Source: Betaproteobacteria bacterium
GTDB taxonomy: Bacteria > Pseudomonadota > Gammaproteobacteria > Burkholderiales > Rhodocyclaceae
DNA length: 64,000 nt
Assembly (NCBI GenBank): GCA_016234745.1
Contig: JACRAR010000042.1
Coordinates: 1-64,000, forward strand
Reading direction: 5' to 3'
Within the stretch, counting starts at the first letter, position 1. Each line of letters begins with the position of its first letter. The notes under the pieces were generated by a model. The model saw nothing but the letters and a program-made list of their open reading frames with translations. It had not been told where the DNA came from and searched no databases. The position numbers and the translations under genes were made by a program. Below, in pieces: positions 1 through 9,727 of this stretch.

Positions 1-88
1 CCCTTCCCATCTCGAACAGGACCGTGAAACGCCTCCCGCGCCAATGATATTGCACACTCCGTGTGAGAAAGTAGGTCAGCGCCAGACT
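1..88 (+). rRNA. rrf: 5S ribosomal RNA, 3' part
   Basis: The window opens inside a 5S rRNA gene. The conserved stretch around ATCTCGAACAGGACCGTGAAACG and the closing GAGAAAGTAGGTCAGCGCCAGAC match the 3' two thirds of bacterial 5S rRNA. The 5' end lies before base 1, so a 16S-23S-5S operon is expected upstream. The 3' end is placed where the terminal helix should close and may be off by a few bases. Confidence 0.9.
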
Positions 89-104
89 CCCCCTTATCAC
101 CACC

Positions 105-127
105 AAAGCCCTCCCTCTGAGGGCTTT
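105..127 (+). terminator. rRNA operon terminator hairpin
   Basis: A perfect 9-bp stem (AAAGCCCTC / GAGGGCTTT) with a 5-nt loop starts about 17 nt after the 5S rRNA. The A run before and T run within the stem fit an intrinsic terminator, although the downstream T tract is short. Confidence 0.7.
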
Positions 128-283
128 GACGTTTCTGGGGCAGGGATCCCCAGAAGCGTGGCAACAATCCAATCGGCAATCACAGTACGTATAATCGGGG
201 TTGGCTATCCGACCCGGGATGCCGCATGAATCGTAATGCCTCAGGTTTTATCGAGAACATCACTATTCCAAGGAGCGATGCAC

Positions 284-403
284 ATGAGCAAGAGTCAAGA
301 CACCAAGAAGGACGTGAAAAAGCAGCCGACCAAAACCGTCAAAGAGAAAAAAGCCGCAAAGAAGCTGAAGAAAGAAGAGAGCAAGCGCAAGACAGCGGGT
401 TGA
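284..403 (+). CDS. Small lysine-rich basic protein, 39 aa
   Basis: This short frame encodes a 39-residue, very basic, lysine-rich polypeptide (start MSKSQDTKKDVKK, end SKRKTAG). An AGGAG at 271-275 lies 8 nt before the ATG at 284. The in-frame ATG at 278 is only 2 nt from it, so 284 is preferred. A strong hairpin follows the stop. There is no signal peptide or membrane segment. The composition suggests a nucleic-acid- or ribosome-associated peptide, but this is inference only. It is a lone gene between the rRNA operon and dnaE, which faces it on the other strand. Confidence 0.6.
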   Translation: MSKSQDTKKDVKKQPTKTVKEKKAAKKLKKEESKRKTAG

Positions 404-420
404 TTTGATCAGCTGCTGAC

Positions 421-464
421 ATGCGGCCAGCGTGTCCGGCTTGCTCCGGATCACGCTGCCGCAT
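421..464. terminator. Long hairpin between convergent genes
   Basis: ATGCGG and CAGCGTGTCCGG pair with CCGGATCACGCTG and CCGCAT, giving an 18-bp stem with small bulges and a 6-nt loop. It sits between the small basic gene and the end of dnaE, which converge here, so it probably serves as a bidirectional terminator. There is no T tract. Confidence 0.55.
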
Positions 465-492
465 AACAAACCCAGTTCGAGGCGTCAGGCAA

Positions 493-3400
493 TCAACTGT
501 AGACGACGCTCACATTAGCTTCCGACAACCATTCCTGCAACGCGATTAGCAATGCGTCGTCAAGCCTGACGCGCCAGTTGTCGGGCAAACCCAGTTCGAC
601 TTCGGCCTCACCGTTACGATAGCGCAACCGGACAGGGCAAGCGCCGTTGCCGGGGACCCGATAGGGTGCAAGCAGCACACGCAATTTCTCGGCGTTGGAC
701 TGGCCGTTCATGGACAAACTCAATTCCTTGGCGAAGCGACTTCGCGCTTCGCCAAGCGTCAGCAGTTTGTCTGCGACCACACGGAAACCGCCGCTGAAGT
801 CATCGCGCGTCACTTTCCCCTCCACCAGCAACAAATCGTCTTCGCGTATTTTCTGTCGTTCGGCTTCGAACAATTCGTTGAATACCGATACTTCCACCTG
901 AGCCGTGGCATCGTCAAGCATGACGATGGCCATCTTGCCGCGTCGTGTCATTTGCGTGCGTGTCGACACCACGATGCCGGCGAGCAGCGCCGGATCGCGC
1001 TGCGCCCCGGAGGAAGTCCCCTTGGGGGACGCCTCGATTTGCGCCAGGGATCGCTTTACGAAGCTCCCCAGTTCGGCACGGTATGCATGGTAGGGATGGC
1101 CCGAGAGAAAAAATCCCAGCGCCTGTTTCTCGTTAAGCAGTTTCTCGCGTTCGCTCCAACGCGCTGCTTCAACATACTGCGTCGGATGGGCTCCTCCCGG
1201 CTCGCCGGGCGCATCAAACAAACCGCCCTGCAGAACATTGCGCTCGGCTTGCGCCGCCAACTCGAGCGCCACGCCGACCGTCGCGAGCAGTTTGGCACGA
1301 TGGTCATCGAGCGCATCAAAAGCACCTGCACGGATCAACGCCTCGATCACGCGACGATTGACAGTACGTTTGTCGATGCGCCTGCAGAAGTCGAACAGAT
1401 CGACAAAAGGCGCCGGCTTGTCATCCGCTTGACGTGCCCGAAGAATCGCGCCCAGCGCTGCTTCCCCCGTTCCCTTGATCGCGCCGAGGCCATAGCGAAT
1501 CGTTCTCGCGTCAACCGGCTCGAAGCGTATTCCACCGGAATTGATGTCGGGAGGCAGGAAGGCAATGCCGTTGGCGATGCTGTCCTGATAGAAAAATTGC
1601 ACCTTGTCGGTATCGGCCAGTTCCGACGACAGCGTCGCGGCCATGAAGGCCGCCGGGTAATAGTGCTTCAGCCAGGCGGTTTGATAGGCGACCAGGGAAT
1701 AGGCAGCTGCATGCGATTTGTTGAAGCCATAGCCGGCGAACTTCTCCATGGTGTCGAAGATCTCATCCGCCTGTGCCTGGACGATACCGTTCTGCGCTGC
1801 GCCGGATACAAATACTGCGCGTTGCTGATCCATCTCCTCCTTTTTCTTCTTGCCCATCGCACGACGCAGCAGATCGGCGCCGCCCAGTGCATAGCGCGCA
1901 ACGACCTGCGCCGTCTGCATCACCTGTTCCTGATACACCATGATCCCATAGGTATTGGCAAGCACAGGTTCCAGGCTCGGATGCGGATAGGTGACCCGCT
2001 CGCGGCCATGCTTGCGGTTGATGAAGTTCGGGATGAACTCCATCGGCCCGGGCCGGTAGAGCGCATTCAACGCGATCAAATCCTCCAACCGGTCAGGCCT
2101 TGCCTGCACCAGCGTCTCCTTCATGCCGCGCGATTCGAACTGAAACACTGCCGTGGTATTGGCTGTCTTGAATATCTGATCGTAGGTCCCGTGGTCGTCG
2201 AGGGGCAGATTGTCCAGGTCCACTTGCCTGCCTTCGATCTTGTGCACGGACCGGACGGCCTCCGCCAGGATGGTCAGCGTGCGCAAACCGAGAAAGTCGA
2301 ACTTGACCAGGCCCATTTTCTCGACATCATCCTTGTCGAACTGGCTCACCGCCGCCTGGGCTTCGCCAGTCACGGCGCCCTGTGCCGAATACAGCGGGCA
2401 GAAATCGGTCAACTTGCCGGGGGCGATCAGCACGCCGCCGGCATGCATGCCGACATTGCGCGTCAGTCCTTCCAGCCGCTCGGCCAGATCCCACAGCTGG
2501 CGCAGTTCTTCCTCCTGTTCCACGCGCTGGGCGATGGCGGGCTCTTTTTCGCGCGCTTGCGCCAGCGTGATGCCCAGCTCGTTGGGGATCAGCTTGGCGA
2601 ATTGGTCCACGAAATTGAACGGCAGGTCAAGCACGCGGCCGACATCGCGGATCACCGCCTTGGTTGCCATGGTGCCGAAAGTGGCAATCTGCGCCACGGC
2701 ATGCGCGCCATATTTTTTCTTGACGTAATCGATGACCCGATCGCGTCCCTCCTGGCAGAAGTCCACGTCGAAGTCGGGCATCGACACGCGTTCCGGATTC
2801 AGGAAGCGCTCGAACAGCAGATCGTATTTCAGCGGATCGAGATCGGTGATGCGCAACGCGTAGGAAACCAGCGAGCCGGCGCCGGAACCCCGTCCCGGAC
2901 CGACGGGAACACCATTGAGCTTGGCCCAGTTGATGAAGTCGGCGACGATCAGGAAGTAGCCGGGGAAGCCCATTTTCTGAATCGTGCCGATCTCGAAAAC
3001 CAGCCGCTCCATGTAGGCCGGGCGGCGCGCGGCGCGTTCCGCCTCGTCCGGATAAAGCTGAGCCAGGCGCCCATCCAGCCCGTTCTCCGCCTGCTCCGCA
3101 AGAAAGTCGTCCAGGCTCATTCCGGCCGGCGTGGGGAACTGCGGCAACTTGCTCTTGCCGAGTTCGACAGAAAGATTGCAGCGCTGTGCAATCTCCACGG
3201 AATTGGCCAGCGCCTCGGGCAGATCGGCGAACAACTCGGCCATTTCGCTTTGCGACTTGAAATATTGCTCGTCGGTGAATTGCTTGGGCCGTCGTGGATC
3301 GGCCAGGACATAGCCTTCGGCGATGCAAACCCGTGCCTCATGTGCCCTGAAATCGTCGCGCGCCATGAATTGCACCGGATGTGTCGCCACCAGGGGCAAT

Positions 3401-4017
3401 CCGATGCGGCTGGCCAAAGCGGCACTGGCGGACACCAGCATCTCGGCCTGGGGCTGGCCGTAGCGCTGCACTTCGATGTAGAAATTCCCGGGGAAAATTC
3501 CGGACCAGTCACGCGCCCGTTGCTCGGCCTGCGCCTCCTTGCCCGCCAGCAGCAGTTGTCCTACGTCGCCGCAATGCGCACCCGACAAGGCGATCAGGCC
3601 GCTGTTATCGCCATCGCTCAAGAGTTGCCGGTTGATCTCGGCACGTCCCTGCTGGCGCGCGCCGAGGTAAGTGGCTGTCAGCAATTCGCACAACCGCAAA
3701 TAGCCGCCGCGATTCTTCACCAGCAGCAGCAGGCGGGAACCGCTTTCCCTGCTCAAGTCGCGCGCATTGGTCTCGGCATTATGGTCTGCCACCCAGACAT
3801 CGCAGCCAATGATGGGTTTGATGCCCGCAGCGCGGGATGCGGTGTAGAACTTGACCATGCCGAACAGGTTGGCCAGGTCAGTGAGCGCCAACGCCGGCAT
3901 GGCGTCCGCAGCCGCGCGCGCAACGGCGGCATCAAGGCGCACGATCCCGTCGGTGATCGAGTATTCGCTATGCAGCCGGAGATGGACGAATTGCGGAAGT
4001 TGCGGGGCGCTGGGCAT
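493..4017 (-). CDS. dnaE: DNA polymerase III subunit alpha
   Basis: DnaE is the replicative polymerase catalytic subunit, adding dNTPs at the fork as part of the Pol III core with epsilon and theta. The 1174-residue length matches the family. An N-terminal PHP domain begins FVHLRLHSEYSITDG. The palm motif PDFDVDF with the metal-binding aspartates lies near residue 414, followed by the finger region, a helix-hairpin-helix segment and a C-terminal OB fold (LAGIVVSTRTQMTRRGKM). It is a monocistronic minus-strand gene; the next gene upstream, an aldehyde dehydrogenase, is 29 bp away in the same direction. An open frame of over 1000 codons on the opposite strand is a GC-bias shadow. Confidence 0.98.
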   Translation of the reverse strand: MPSAPQLPQFVHLRLHSEYSITDGIVRLDAAVARAAADAMPALALTDLANLFGMVKFYTASRAAGIKPIIGCDVWVADHNAETNARDLSRESGSRLLLLVKNRGGYLRLCELLTATYLGARQQGRAEINRQLLSDGDNSGLIALSGAHCGDVGQLLLAGKEAQAEQRARDWSGIFPGNFYIEVQRYGQPQAEMLVSASAALASRIGLPLVATHPVQFMARDDFRAHEARVCIAEGYVLADPRRPKQFTDEQYFKSQSEMAELFADLPEALANSVEIAQRCNLSVELGKSKLPQFPTPAGMSLDDFLAEQAENGLDGRLAQLYPDEAERAARRPAYMERLVFEIGTIQKMGFPGYFLIVADFINWAKLNGVPVGPGRGSGAGSLVSYALRITDLDPLKYDLLFERFLNPERVSMPDFDVDFCQEGRDRVIDYVKKKYGAHAVAQIATFGTMATKAVIRDVGRVLDLPFNFVDQFAKLIPNELGITLAQAREKEPAIAQRVEQEEELRQLWDLAERLEGLTRNVGMHAGGVLIAPGKLTDFCPLYSAQGAVTGEAQAAVSQFDKDDVEKMGLVKFDFLGLRTLTILAEAVRSVHKIEGRQVDLDNLPLDDHGTYDQIFKTANTTAVFQFESRGMKETLVQARPDRLEDLIALNALYRPGPMEFIPNFINRKHGRERVTYPHPSLEPVLANTYGIMVYQEQVMQTAQVVARYALGGADLLRRAMGKKKKEEMDQQRAVFVSGAAQNGIVQAQADEIFDTMEKFAGYGFNKSHAAAYSLVAYQTAWLKHYYPAAFMAATLSSELADTDKVQFFYQDSIANGIAFLPPDINSGGIRFEPVDARTIRYGLGAIKGTGEAALGAILRARQADDKPAPFVDLFDFCRRIDKRTVNRRVIEALIRAGAFDALDDHRAKLLATVGVALELAAQAERNVLQGGLFDAPGEPGGAHPTQYVEAARWSEREKLLNEKQALGFFLSGHPYHAYRAELGSFVKRSLAQIEASPKGTSSGAQRDPALLAGIVVSTRTQMTRRGKMAIVMLDDATAQVEVSVFNELFEAERQKIREDDLLLVEGKVTRDDFSGGFRVVADKLLTLGEARSRFAKELSLSMNGQSNAEKLRVLLAPYRVPGNGACPVRLRYRNGEAEVELGLPDNWRVRLDDALLIALQEWLSEANVSVVYS

Positions 4018-4046
4018 GATCGGCGATTTTACTCCGCACGTCTCTT

Positions 4047-5501
4047 TCAGCCTTTGAACCTAAGCAATAAGTTCAGAAAGCGCAGGGCGCGCTTCGCATA
4101 GGGCGGCTGGAACAGCAGCTGCACTGCCGAGAATGGGCCCTGGTAAAAAATTGGACGCAATTTGGAAAATGTGTTGAAGCCTTCGCGCGAATGATAGTGC
4201 CCCATGCCGCTCGCACCCACGCCGCCGAAAGGCAGGTCGTGCTGACCGACATGCAGCAGTCCCTCGTTGACGGACACGCCGCCGGACATCACGTGCGAGA
4301 TGTAGAAATCCTGGAGTTCACGTTTGTGCGTGAAAGGATAAAGCGCCAGGGGGCGTTCATGACGGTTGATATAGTCGACCACCTCTTCCTTGTTTCGATA
4401 CGTCAGTATGGGCAGTAGCGGGCCAAATATCTCGCGCTGCATGAGCAGCATGTCCTCGGTCGGGTTAAGGATCAGATGGGGCGGGAATTTGCGCAGCTCA
4501 GCCTGAGGGTGCTGCTTATCGGCAAGATTCACCAATGTGGCGCCCTTCTGTCCCGCATCCGCCAGGGTATCCTGCAGCCGCCGATAGGCGCGTTCATCGA
4601 TGATCGCAGTGTAGTCAGTTGCGTTGATGTCGGGATACCGCTCATCGAACAATCGCTGGCAGTGTGCGATGAATTCAGGTTCCCTGCCCTGGGGCAGGAA
4701 GACGTAATCGACGTTGGTGCAAATCTGTCCGGCATTGAACATCTTCACCCACAAGATACGCTCGGCGGCGGTCTTGAGCGGAAAGTCGGGGGCGACAATG
4801 GCGGGAGATTTTCCTCCGAGCTCGAGCGTGACTGGCGTGAGGTTACGCGCCGCATTGGCCATCACCGCACGCCCCGTCGCACCGGAACCGGTAAACAGCA
4901 GATGGTCGAACGGCAGCGCCGAGAAGGCCGGGCCGTAGCCACCGCCGTCCGGAAAAAACCTGAGCTTGTCCTCGGGAAAATATTGCGGCGTGAGTCTGAC
5001 CAGGAGTTCAGCCAAATGACTCGAGTTCTCCGACATCTTGACCAGCGCCCGGTTGCCGGCCGCAAGAATGGCGGCGAGCGGGCAGAAGGAAAGATTAAGA
5101 GGGAAGTTCCACGGCACGATCACGCCGACAACGCCCAGTGGCTGCGGTAACACACGGTTACGCGCGCCGGGGTAGAGTAAAGCGTCGATTCTGCGCCGCT
5201 GCGGCTGCATCCAGCGCTTGAGATTTTTTATCGCGTCATGGATCGCCTCGAGCGCAACGAAATACTCCGCGAACAGGGTCTCGAATTCCGATCTGCAGCC
5301 ATAATCGAGCTTGATGGCCTCCACCAGCGCATTGCGATTTTCCTTGAGCATGCGTGCCAGTGTCTCAAGATCTGCTCGACGCAATGCATAACTTGGCACC
5401 GGGTCGGCAAGATAAGCCGCGCGCTGATAGTCAAAGCATCGTCTGAACTCTGCCGCGGCCCGTGCGGTATCAGGCTCCGAATCTGGCAAGGTCAAAGTCA
5501 T
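4047..5501 (-). CDS. Coniferyl-aldehyde dehydrogenase-like NAD(P)+ aldehyde dehydrogenase
   Basis: A 484-residue cytosolic aldehyde dehydrogenase. The catalytic cysteine is in FNAGQICTNVDY (about residue 261) and the general-base glutamate in LELGGKSP (about residue 226). VPWNFPLNLSFCPLAAILAAGN is the cofactor-binding stretch. Features such as RRWMQP-type and YPGARNRVLPQPLGVVGVI text resemble the coniferyl/long-chain aldehyde branch. The start is placed at the ATG at 5501 (MTLTLPDSEP), because the open frame upstream of it overlaps hemY coding sequence. It is the last gene of the hemC-D-X-Y run, 43 bp after hemY, and has no obvious link to heme synthesis. The true substrate cannot be read from the sequence. 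Confidence 0.88.
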   Translation of the reverse strand: MTLTLPDSEPDTARAAAEFRRCFDYQRAAYLADPVPSYALRRADLETLARMLKENRNALVEAIKLDYGCRSEFETLFAEYFVALEAIHDAIKNLKRWMQPQRRRIDALLYPGARNRVLPQPLGVVGVIVPWNFPLNLSFCPLAAILAAGNRALVKMSENSSHLAELLVRLTPQYFPEDKLRFFPDGGGYGPAFSALPFDHLLFTGSGATGRAVMANAARNLTPVTLELGGKSPAIVAPDFPLKTAAERILWVKMFNAGQICTNVDYVFLPQGREPEFIAHCQRLFDERYPDINATDYTAIIDERAYRRLQDTLADAGQKGATLVNLADKQHPQAELRKFPPHLILNPTEDMLLMQREIFGPLLPILTYRNKEEVVDYINRHERPLALYPFTHKRELQDFYISHVMSGGVSVNEGLLHVGQHDLPFGGVGASGMGHYHSREGFNTFSKLRPIFYQGPFSAVQLLFQPPYAKRALRFLNLLLRFKG

Positions 5502-5544
5502 GATTGCCGGGGAAATCAACGACGCCAACAACGCGCGCGCGGCA

Positions 5545-6720
5545 TCATAATTTCGCCGCAGACCGGTAATGCCGGTTCGCCTCGTCGTGATGTTCGAGCT
5601 GGTCGAGCAATTCCGCCAGTTCGAGATGGGCGGAACGCGACACCGCAAGCGAGAGCGATGCCTCAAGATAACTGCGTGCCTTACCCCACAATTGCTGCTG
5701 GCGGCACAAGCGTCCCAGTGCCAGCAACAGTTGCGCATCGCGCGGCTGCTGCTTGAGCCATTCCTCGGCCTGGGCGATCCGACCAAGCACGTCACCCGCG
5801 CGACATTCGGCATAAACCGCCGCGAGATTCGAGTCCCATTCCTCATCGAGAACCTCTTCGATGACACGTTGGGCATTCAAACTGTCACCGGTCTTGATCA
5901 ACCAGCGCGCTGCCATCTCGGCAAGACGGGGAGAACGGCGGTCCGCCGCAGGTATTTCGCGCCAGAAGCTAAACAGCGCACCGGCATCGAGGTTCAGCGA
6001 ACGCAAAATCTCCTGGTAGGCGCGCAAGCGCAGCGGTATTGCCTGCTCGGCGCTCAGCGCCCGATATTTTTCAAGTTGCCGCACCAGGCGCAGCACTTCG
6101 CGCCAGTCGCCGAGCGCCTGATGAGCGCGCAAGGCCAAGCGCAACGTGGCAATATGACGCTGTCCGCCGGACGCCAGCAGCTTCAGCGTCTCGATGGCGT
6201 CTTCATAGCGATGCGCGTCGAGATGCAGCAAGGCCTCGGTCATCAGGCGCGCGTTGCGGCTCGCGCTCGGATCGCCTTCGTGCTGCAGGGCGCGCTGCAT
6301 CCATTCGGCCTCGCGTCGCCCATCGCGCAAATCATGAGCTGTGCGCGCAGCGACCAAGGCCGTCAGCGCCGGTGCGTAACCCGCCTCATAGGCGCTCGTG
6401 GCGCTGTTCAGGGCGCGACCGTAACGTCCTTCGAAGGCAAAGCGCAAGGCATCGCCCAATGCCTTTTCAGCTTGTTCGTGCCGTCGCCGAGCGCGGTACG
6501 CACGTACTGCCTTGGGCAGCGACAAGGCATGAGAAACCAGGCGCAGCAACAGATAGAAAAGCGCAATGCCGGCGATTTGCAGCAGGATCATCAAATTCAG
6601 GGACAGTTCGACCCGCCATGGCGGCAACACCAGCAGCACATAGCCTTCGTTGTATCTCGCTGCCAGCGCCAGGCCGACAGCCAGGGCCGCAAGCGCCAGC
6701 AGCCAGAGCAGTGTGCGCAT
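5545..6720 (-). CDS. hemY: HemY, membrane TPR protein of the heme cluster
   Basis: A 391-residue inner-membrane protein of the proteobacterial HemY family, which is distinct from the Bacillus oxidase of the same name. Two hydrophobic segments (about residues 3-20 and 42-62) are followed by a large TPR-like helical domain ending in SAHLELAELLDQLEHHDEANRHY. Its biochemical role is not settled; family members are always found with hemC/D/X and are thought to organise late tetrapyrrole steps at the membrane. Its ATG overlaps the hemX stop by one base (TGATG), showing translational coupling. Confidence 0.92.
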   Translation of the reverse strand: MRTLLWLLALAALAVGLALAARYNEGYVLLVLPPWRVELSLNLMILLQIAGIALFYLLLRLVSHALSLPKAVRAYRARRRHEQAEKALGDALRFAFEGRYGRALNSATSAYEAGYAPALTALVAARTAHDLRDGRREAEWMQRALQHEGDPSASRNARLMTEALLHLDAHRYEDAIETLKLLASGGQRHIATLRLALRAHQALGDWREVLRLVRQLEKYRALSAEQAIPLRLRAYQEILRSLNLDAGALFSFWREIPAADRRSPRLAEMAARWLIKTGDSLNAQRVIEEVLDEEWDSNLAAVYAECRAGDVLGRIAQAEEWLKQQPRDAQLLLALGRLCRQQQLWGKARSYLEASLSLAVSRSAHLELAELLDQLEHHDEANRHYRSAAKL

Positions 6721-7838
6721 CAGCGCCCTGCCCCCGCGGCGTCTTTGCCTGGCGCCAGCTTGTAATTGCGCACGCTGGCCAGCGTCTCCGTCAGACTCGA
6801 TGCGTCCAGGCTCAAATCGACGCCGGACAAGTTCTTCAACAAGGCAATAGCATTGCTTGCGGATTTGTCCCGAGTGTCGAAATAGCGCTCGAGCAGTTCC
6901 CGCGACTGGCGCACATCATCGCGGAAAGTCCGGCCGTCGCGTTGCAGCAACGCCAATCGGGCATCGGTGAGACGCAGCTTGAGGTTTTCGCGCAAGAAAA
7001 AAGTCTGCGACGGGGCAAGCAGCACCGCTTCGGCTTGGTCGATGCGCTCGACCCGGATCAATTGCCTGAATTCTGCCCACAGGTCGCGTCCCAGGCTTTG
7101 CCAGAAACCTGTCACGCTACTTGCCGCGGCAGTTTTTGAAGCAGTGCCGTTCCTGGACTTGGTTGTCGGCTCCACCCGGGTGCGTTGCTCGAAGGCCAGC
7201 GGCAGGGTGTCCACCACGGCAATCACCCCCTCCAGTTTCAGCGCGATTCCAGGCACATCGGCCAGCGGCAAGGCTTTGAGCCGATCGATGTCGCGGTTGA
7301 TGAGTTTGCGCAAGGGCAACAGACGATTCTGACCCGCCCGCGCCAGACGGGTATCGACACTCTGCAAGACGGTCAGCACGGCTTCCACATTGCCCGTCAG
7401 TTGCAGTTGCTGTGCCGCAAGCATCAGCGCCTGTTCGACTTCTGCCAGGACGCGTTCGTCGCGACTGCGCGACAGCTCCTGGTACATATTTTCCAGCGCC
7501 ATTTGCTGGCTCTGCGCCTCGGCCTGTCTGGCCTCCAGCAGGGTGATTCGTGTCGTCAGGCTCTGCAGCAGTTCCTGGTTCTGCCGGGCCAACGTGCGAC
7601 TGGCATCGCCTTCCGCCAGACGCTTGGCAAGTTCCTGTTGCAGGTCGCCGAGACTTTCGCGGGTATCGAACCATTGCCAGCCCAAAAACAGGAATACCAG
7701 GATCCCGATCAAAACCACAGGGCGCCGCAGGAAACTCATGGCGCGCAAACCCATCGGCTCAGGCGCCGCACTGAGCAAGGCGGACCTGTCCTGAGGCGGA
7801 ACATCCGTATCCGGAGACGAAGAATTGGTGTTATTCAT
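6720..7838 (-). CDS. hemX: HemX-like membrane protein
   Basis: A 372-residue HemX-family protein, often annotated as a putative uroporphyrinogen-III C-methyltransferase although no methyltransferase motif is visible here. One transmembrane helix near residues 38-57 (RPVVLIGILVFLFLGWQWF) is followed by a long coiled coil (EARQAEAQSQQMALENMYQELSRSR) and a periplasmic helical domain. The start overlaps the hemD stop by four bases (ATGA), and the stop overlaps the hemY start. This places it as the third gene of a tightly coupled hemC-D-X-Y operon. Its function is inferred from context only. Confidence 0.9.
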   Translation of the reverse strand: MNNTNSSSPDTDVPPQDRSALLSAAPEPMGLRAMSFLRRPVVLIGILVFLFLGWQWFDTRESLGDLQQELAKRLAEGDASRTLARQNQELLQSLTTRITLLEARQAEAQSQQMALENMYQELSRSRDERVLAEVEQALMLAAQQLQLTGNVEAVLTVLQSVDTRLARAGQNRLLPLRKLINRDIDRLKALPLADVPGIALKLEGVIAVVDTLPLAFEQRTRVEPTTKSRNGTASKTAAASSVTGFWQSLGRDLWAEFRQLIRVERIDQAEAVLLAPSQTFFLRENLKLRLTDARLALLQRDGRTFRDDVRQSRELLERYFDTRDKSASNAIALLKNLSGVDLSLDASSLTETLASVRNYKLAPGKDAAGAGR

Positions 7839-8617
7839 TTTTCGAGCGCAGAAAAATAGTCGATCATTCCGGCCAGCAATCCCTCATCACCGGCGGCAGT
7901 CGGAAGCAGGCACTGCAGTCCGAGGGCACGTCCGGCCTCGATGATGCGCTGATGAGTCGCGAACAACGGCGTATTGCGCAACGCCGCCTGACCGGCGCTG
8001 CCGATCATTTCGAAAAAATTGCGCAACCCTTCGCTGCTGGTCACGGTGATCGCGTCGAGCTGCCGGCTGGCCCATAGCTGCAGGAGTGGCGCGGCATCCA
8101 GGTCTGGTTTGCCGCGTCGGTAACAGGTCACGAACTCCACCGCGGCGCCGTGGGCGGTAAGCGTATCGCCCAGCAGTTCGCGCCCGCCGTCGCCGCGCAA
8201 AATGACGACGCGCTTGCCCGCCATCGCCTGCATCTGCGGCAATTCGAGGAGCGCTTCGGAATCGTGACGCTGCGTTGGGGCGATCACATTGCGGATGCCG
8301 AAGCGTGCCACTTCCCGCGCGCTCCCTGCTCCCATCACCGCAACCGGCAGATGTTCCGGCCAGGATCGCTGGGCACAGATCACCGACAACGCCTTGTGCG
8401 CTGCATTGGGGCTGACGAATACGGCCAGATCGACGGCATCCAGCCGCTGAGCCAGGTCACGCAAGGGTTGGGTATCTTCGACATCCTGAATTTCCAGCAC
8501 CGGAAACAGCACCGCATGACCGCCCAGACGTTCGATCTCTGCGGCCAAATGGCCGGCCTGCGCTGCCGGACGGGTGACCACGAGATGCCTGCCAGACAAG
8601 CGCTTGGCTGCGTCCAA
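7835..8617 (-). CDS. hemD: Uroporphyrinogen-III synthase
   Basis: HemD (260 aa) cyclises hydroxymethylbilane with inversion of ring D to make uroporphyrinogen III, the branch point to heme, siroheme and cobalamin. The N terminus (HLVVTRPAAQAGHLAAEIERLGGHAVLFPVLEI) and the ITVTSSEGLRNFFEMIG segment are typical of the two-lobed fold; sequence conservation in this family is always low. It sits 4 bp after hemC and overlaps hemX by four bases, so it is translated from the same message. Confidence 0.95.
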   Translation of the reverse strand: MDAAKRLSGRHLVVTRPAAQAGHLAAEIERLGGHAVLFPVLEIQDVEDTQPLRDLAQRLDAVDLAVFVSPNAAHKALSVICAQRSWPEHLPVAVMGAGSAREVARFGIRNVIAPTQRHDSEALLELPQMQAMAGKRVVILRGDGGRELLGDTLTAHGAAVEFVTCYRRGKPDLDAAPLLQLWASRQLDAITVTSSEGLRNFFEMIGSAGQAALRNTPLFATHQRIIEAGRALGLQCLLPTAAGDEGLLAGMIDYFSALEK

Positions 8618-8621
8618 CGCT

Positions 8622-9557
8622 TCAGCCCAGTTCGGCGAGAATCTCGACTGCGCCCTGGGCTCGCAATTGTTCAGCCAGTTCTAGTCCCAAGGCCTCGGGG
8701 TCGGCTGCCGCACCCTGGATTTCGGCGCGGGCAAAGCGCTGTCCATCGGGAGTGGCGACGAAGCCGCGCAGCCGCAGTTGCTTGTCTTCCTGCATCACCG
8801 CATAAGCGCCGAGCGGCACTTCACAACTGCCTGCCAGGGCACGCGAGACGGCACGCTCGGCACGAACGCAAGCCGCCGTCGCGAAATCATTCAAGGGCGC
8901 CATCCATGCAGCGACTTCCGGCCGGGAAGACAGCGCCTCGATGCCCAGCGCTCCCTGCCCTGCGGCAGGCAGCGACTGTTCGGCAGGAAGCACGGCGCGA
9001 ACGCGCTCGCCGAGGCCAAGCCGGGTCAGCCCCGCCGCTGCCAGTATGATCGCATCATAGTCGCCGGCATCGAGCTTACGCAGGCGGGTATCGAGATTGC
9101 CGCGCAGGCTGGTGACCGCCAGGTAAGGAAAGTTGGCATGCAATTGCGCCTCGCGCCGCAAACTGGAAGTACCGACGATGGCACCCGGCGGCATCTCGTC
9201 GAGATTGGCGTATTTGTTCGAGACGAAGGCATCGAGCGGCACTTCGCGCGGGCCGATGGCGACCAGCGCAAATTCCGCTTCGAGCTGCATCGGCACATCT
9301 TTCATGGAATGCACTGCGATATCGGCACTGCCATCCAGTAACGCGGTTTCCAGTTCCTTGACGAACAAGCCCTTGCCGCCGACCTTGGCGAGCGGACGGT
9401 CCAGGATCTGATCGCCGCGTGTCGTCATGCCGCGCAGTTCGACCTGGCTGGCTGGGTATAATCGCTGCAGCAGTCCGCGCACGTGCTCAGCCTGCCACAA
9501 GGCAAGACGCGATTCGCGGGTGGCAATGACGATGCGTGCGGGAGGATTTTTGCTCAC
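8622..9557 (-). CDS. hemC: Porphobilinogen deaminase (hydroxymethylbilane synthase)
   Basis: HemC polymerises four porphobilinogens into hydroxymethylbilane. Diagnostic text: [18 protein letters not shown] at the N terminus, [11 protein letters not shown], and [12 protein letters not shown], whose cysteine (near residue 244) carries the dipyrromethane cofactor. I place the start at GTG 9557 (protein begins [12 protein letters not shown], 311 aa). The frame is open farther upstream, but that extension is outside the family length and would run back across the likely promoter at 9641. The ribosome site is weak. It is the first gene of hemC-D-X-Y, divergent from ppc with a 274-bp mobile element between them. 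Confidence 0.93.
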   Translation of the reverse strand: MSKNPPARIVIATRESRLALWQAEHVRGLLQRLYPASQVELRGMTTRGDQILDRPLAKVGGKGLFVKELETALLDGSADIAVHSMKDVPMQLEAEFALVAIGPREVPLDAFVSNKYANLDEMPPGAIVGTSSLRREAQLHANFPYLAVTSLRGNLDTRLRKLDAGDYDAIILAAAGLTRLGLGERVRAVLPAEQSLPAAGQGALGIEALSSRPEVAAWMAPLNDFATAACVRAERAVSRALAGSCEVPLGAYAVMQEDKQLRLRGFVATPDGQRFARAEIQGAAADPEALGLELAEQLRAQGAVEILAELG

Positions 9558-9640
9558 TGTTGATCCGGCCGAAAGGAAAAATTCATGATGTCTGGCAGGC
9601 GCTGAAAAGATGCACTTTCGCCGCCCCTCGATGGCTGTGG

Positions 9641-9646
9641 ATTCTA
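9641..9646 (-). promoter_or_regulatory. Probable -10 of the hemC promoter
   Basis: On the minus strand the sequence reads TGC-TAGAAT, an extended -10 element, about 84 nt before the proposed hemC start. No good -35 is visible at 16-18 bp, which is acceptable for extended -10 promoters. Confidence 0.4.
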
Positions 9647-9727
9647 GCATGCCCGCCCCTTGACGATCTTGGATGCAGCCCGACCGATGCGCGATGGACA
9701 AGCCATGAAGCCCAAACTGACGATGCC

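Noticed and set aside
952-4101. 1049-codon open frame on the plus strand across dnaE
   Set aside because: It is the mirror of dnaE in a high-GC genome, where third-base GC bias removes stops on the opposite strand. The predicted protein has no recognisable domain, while the minus-strand product is a complete DnaE.
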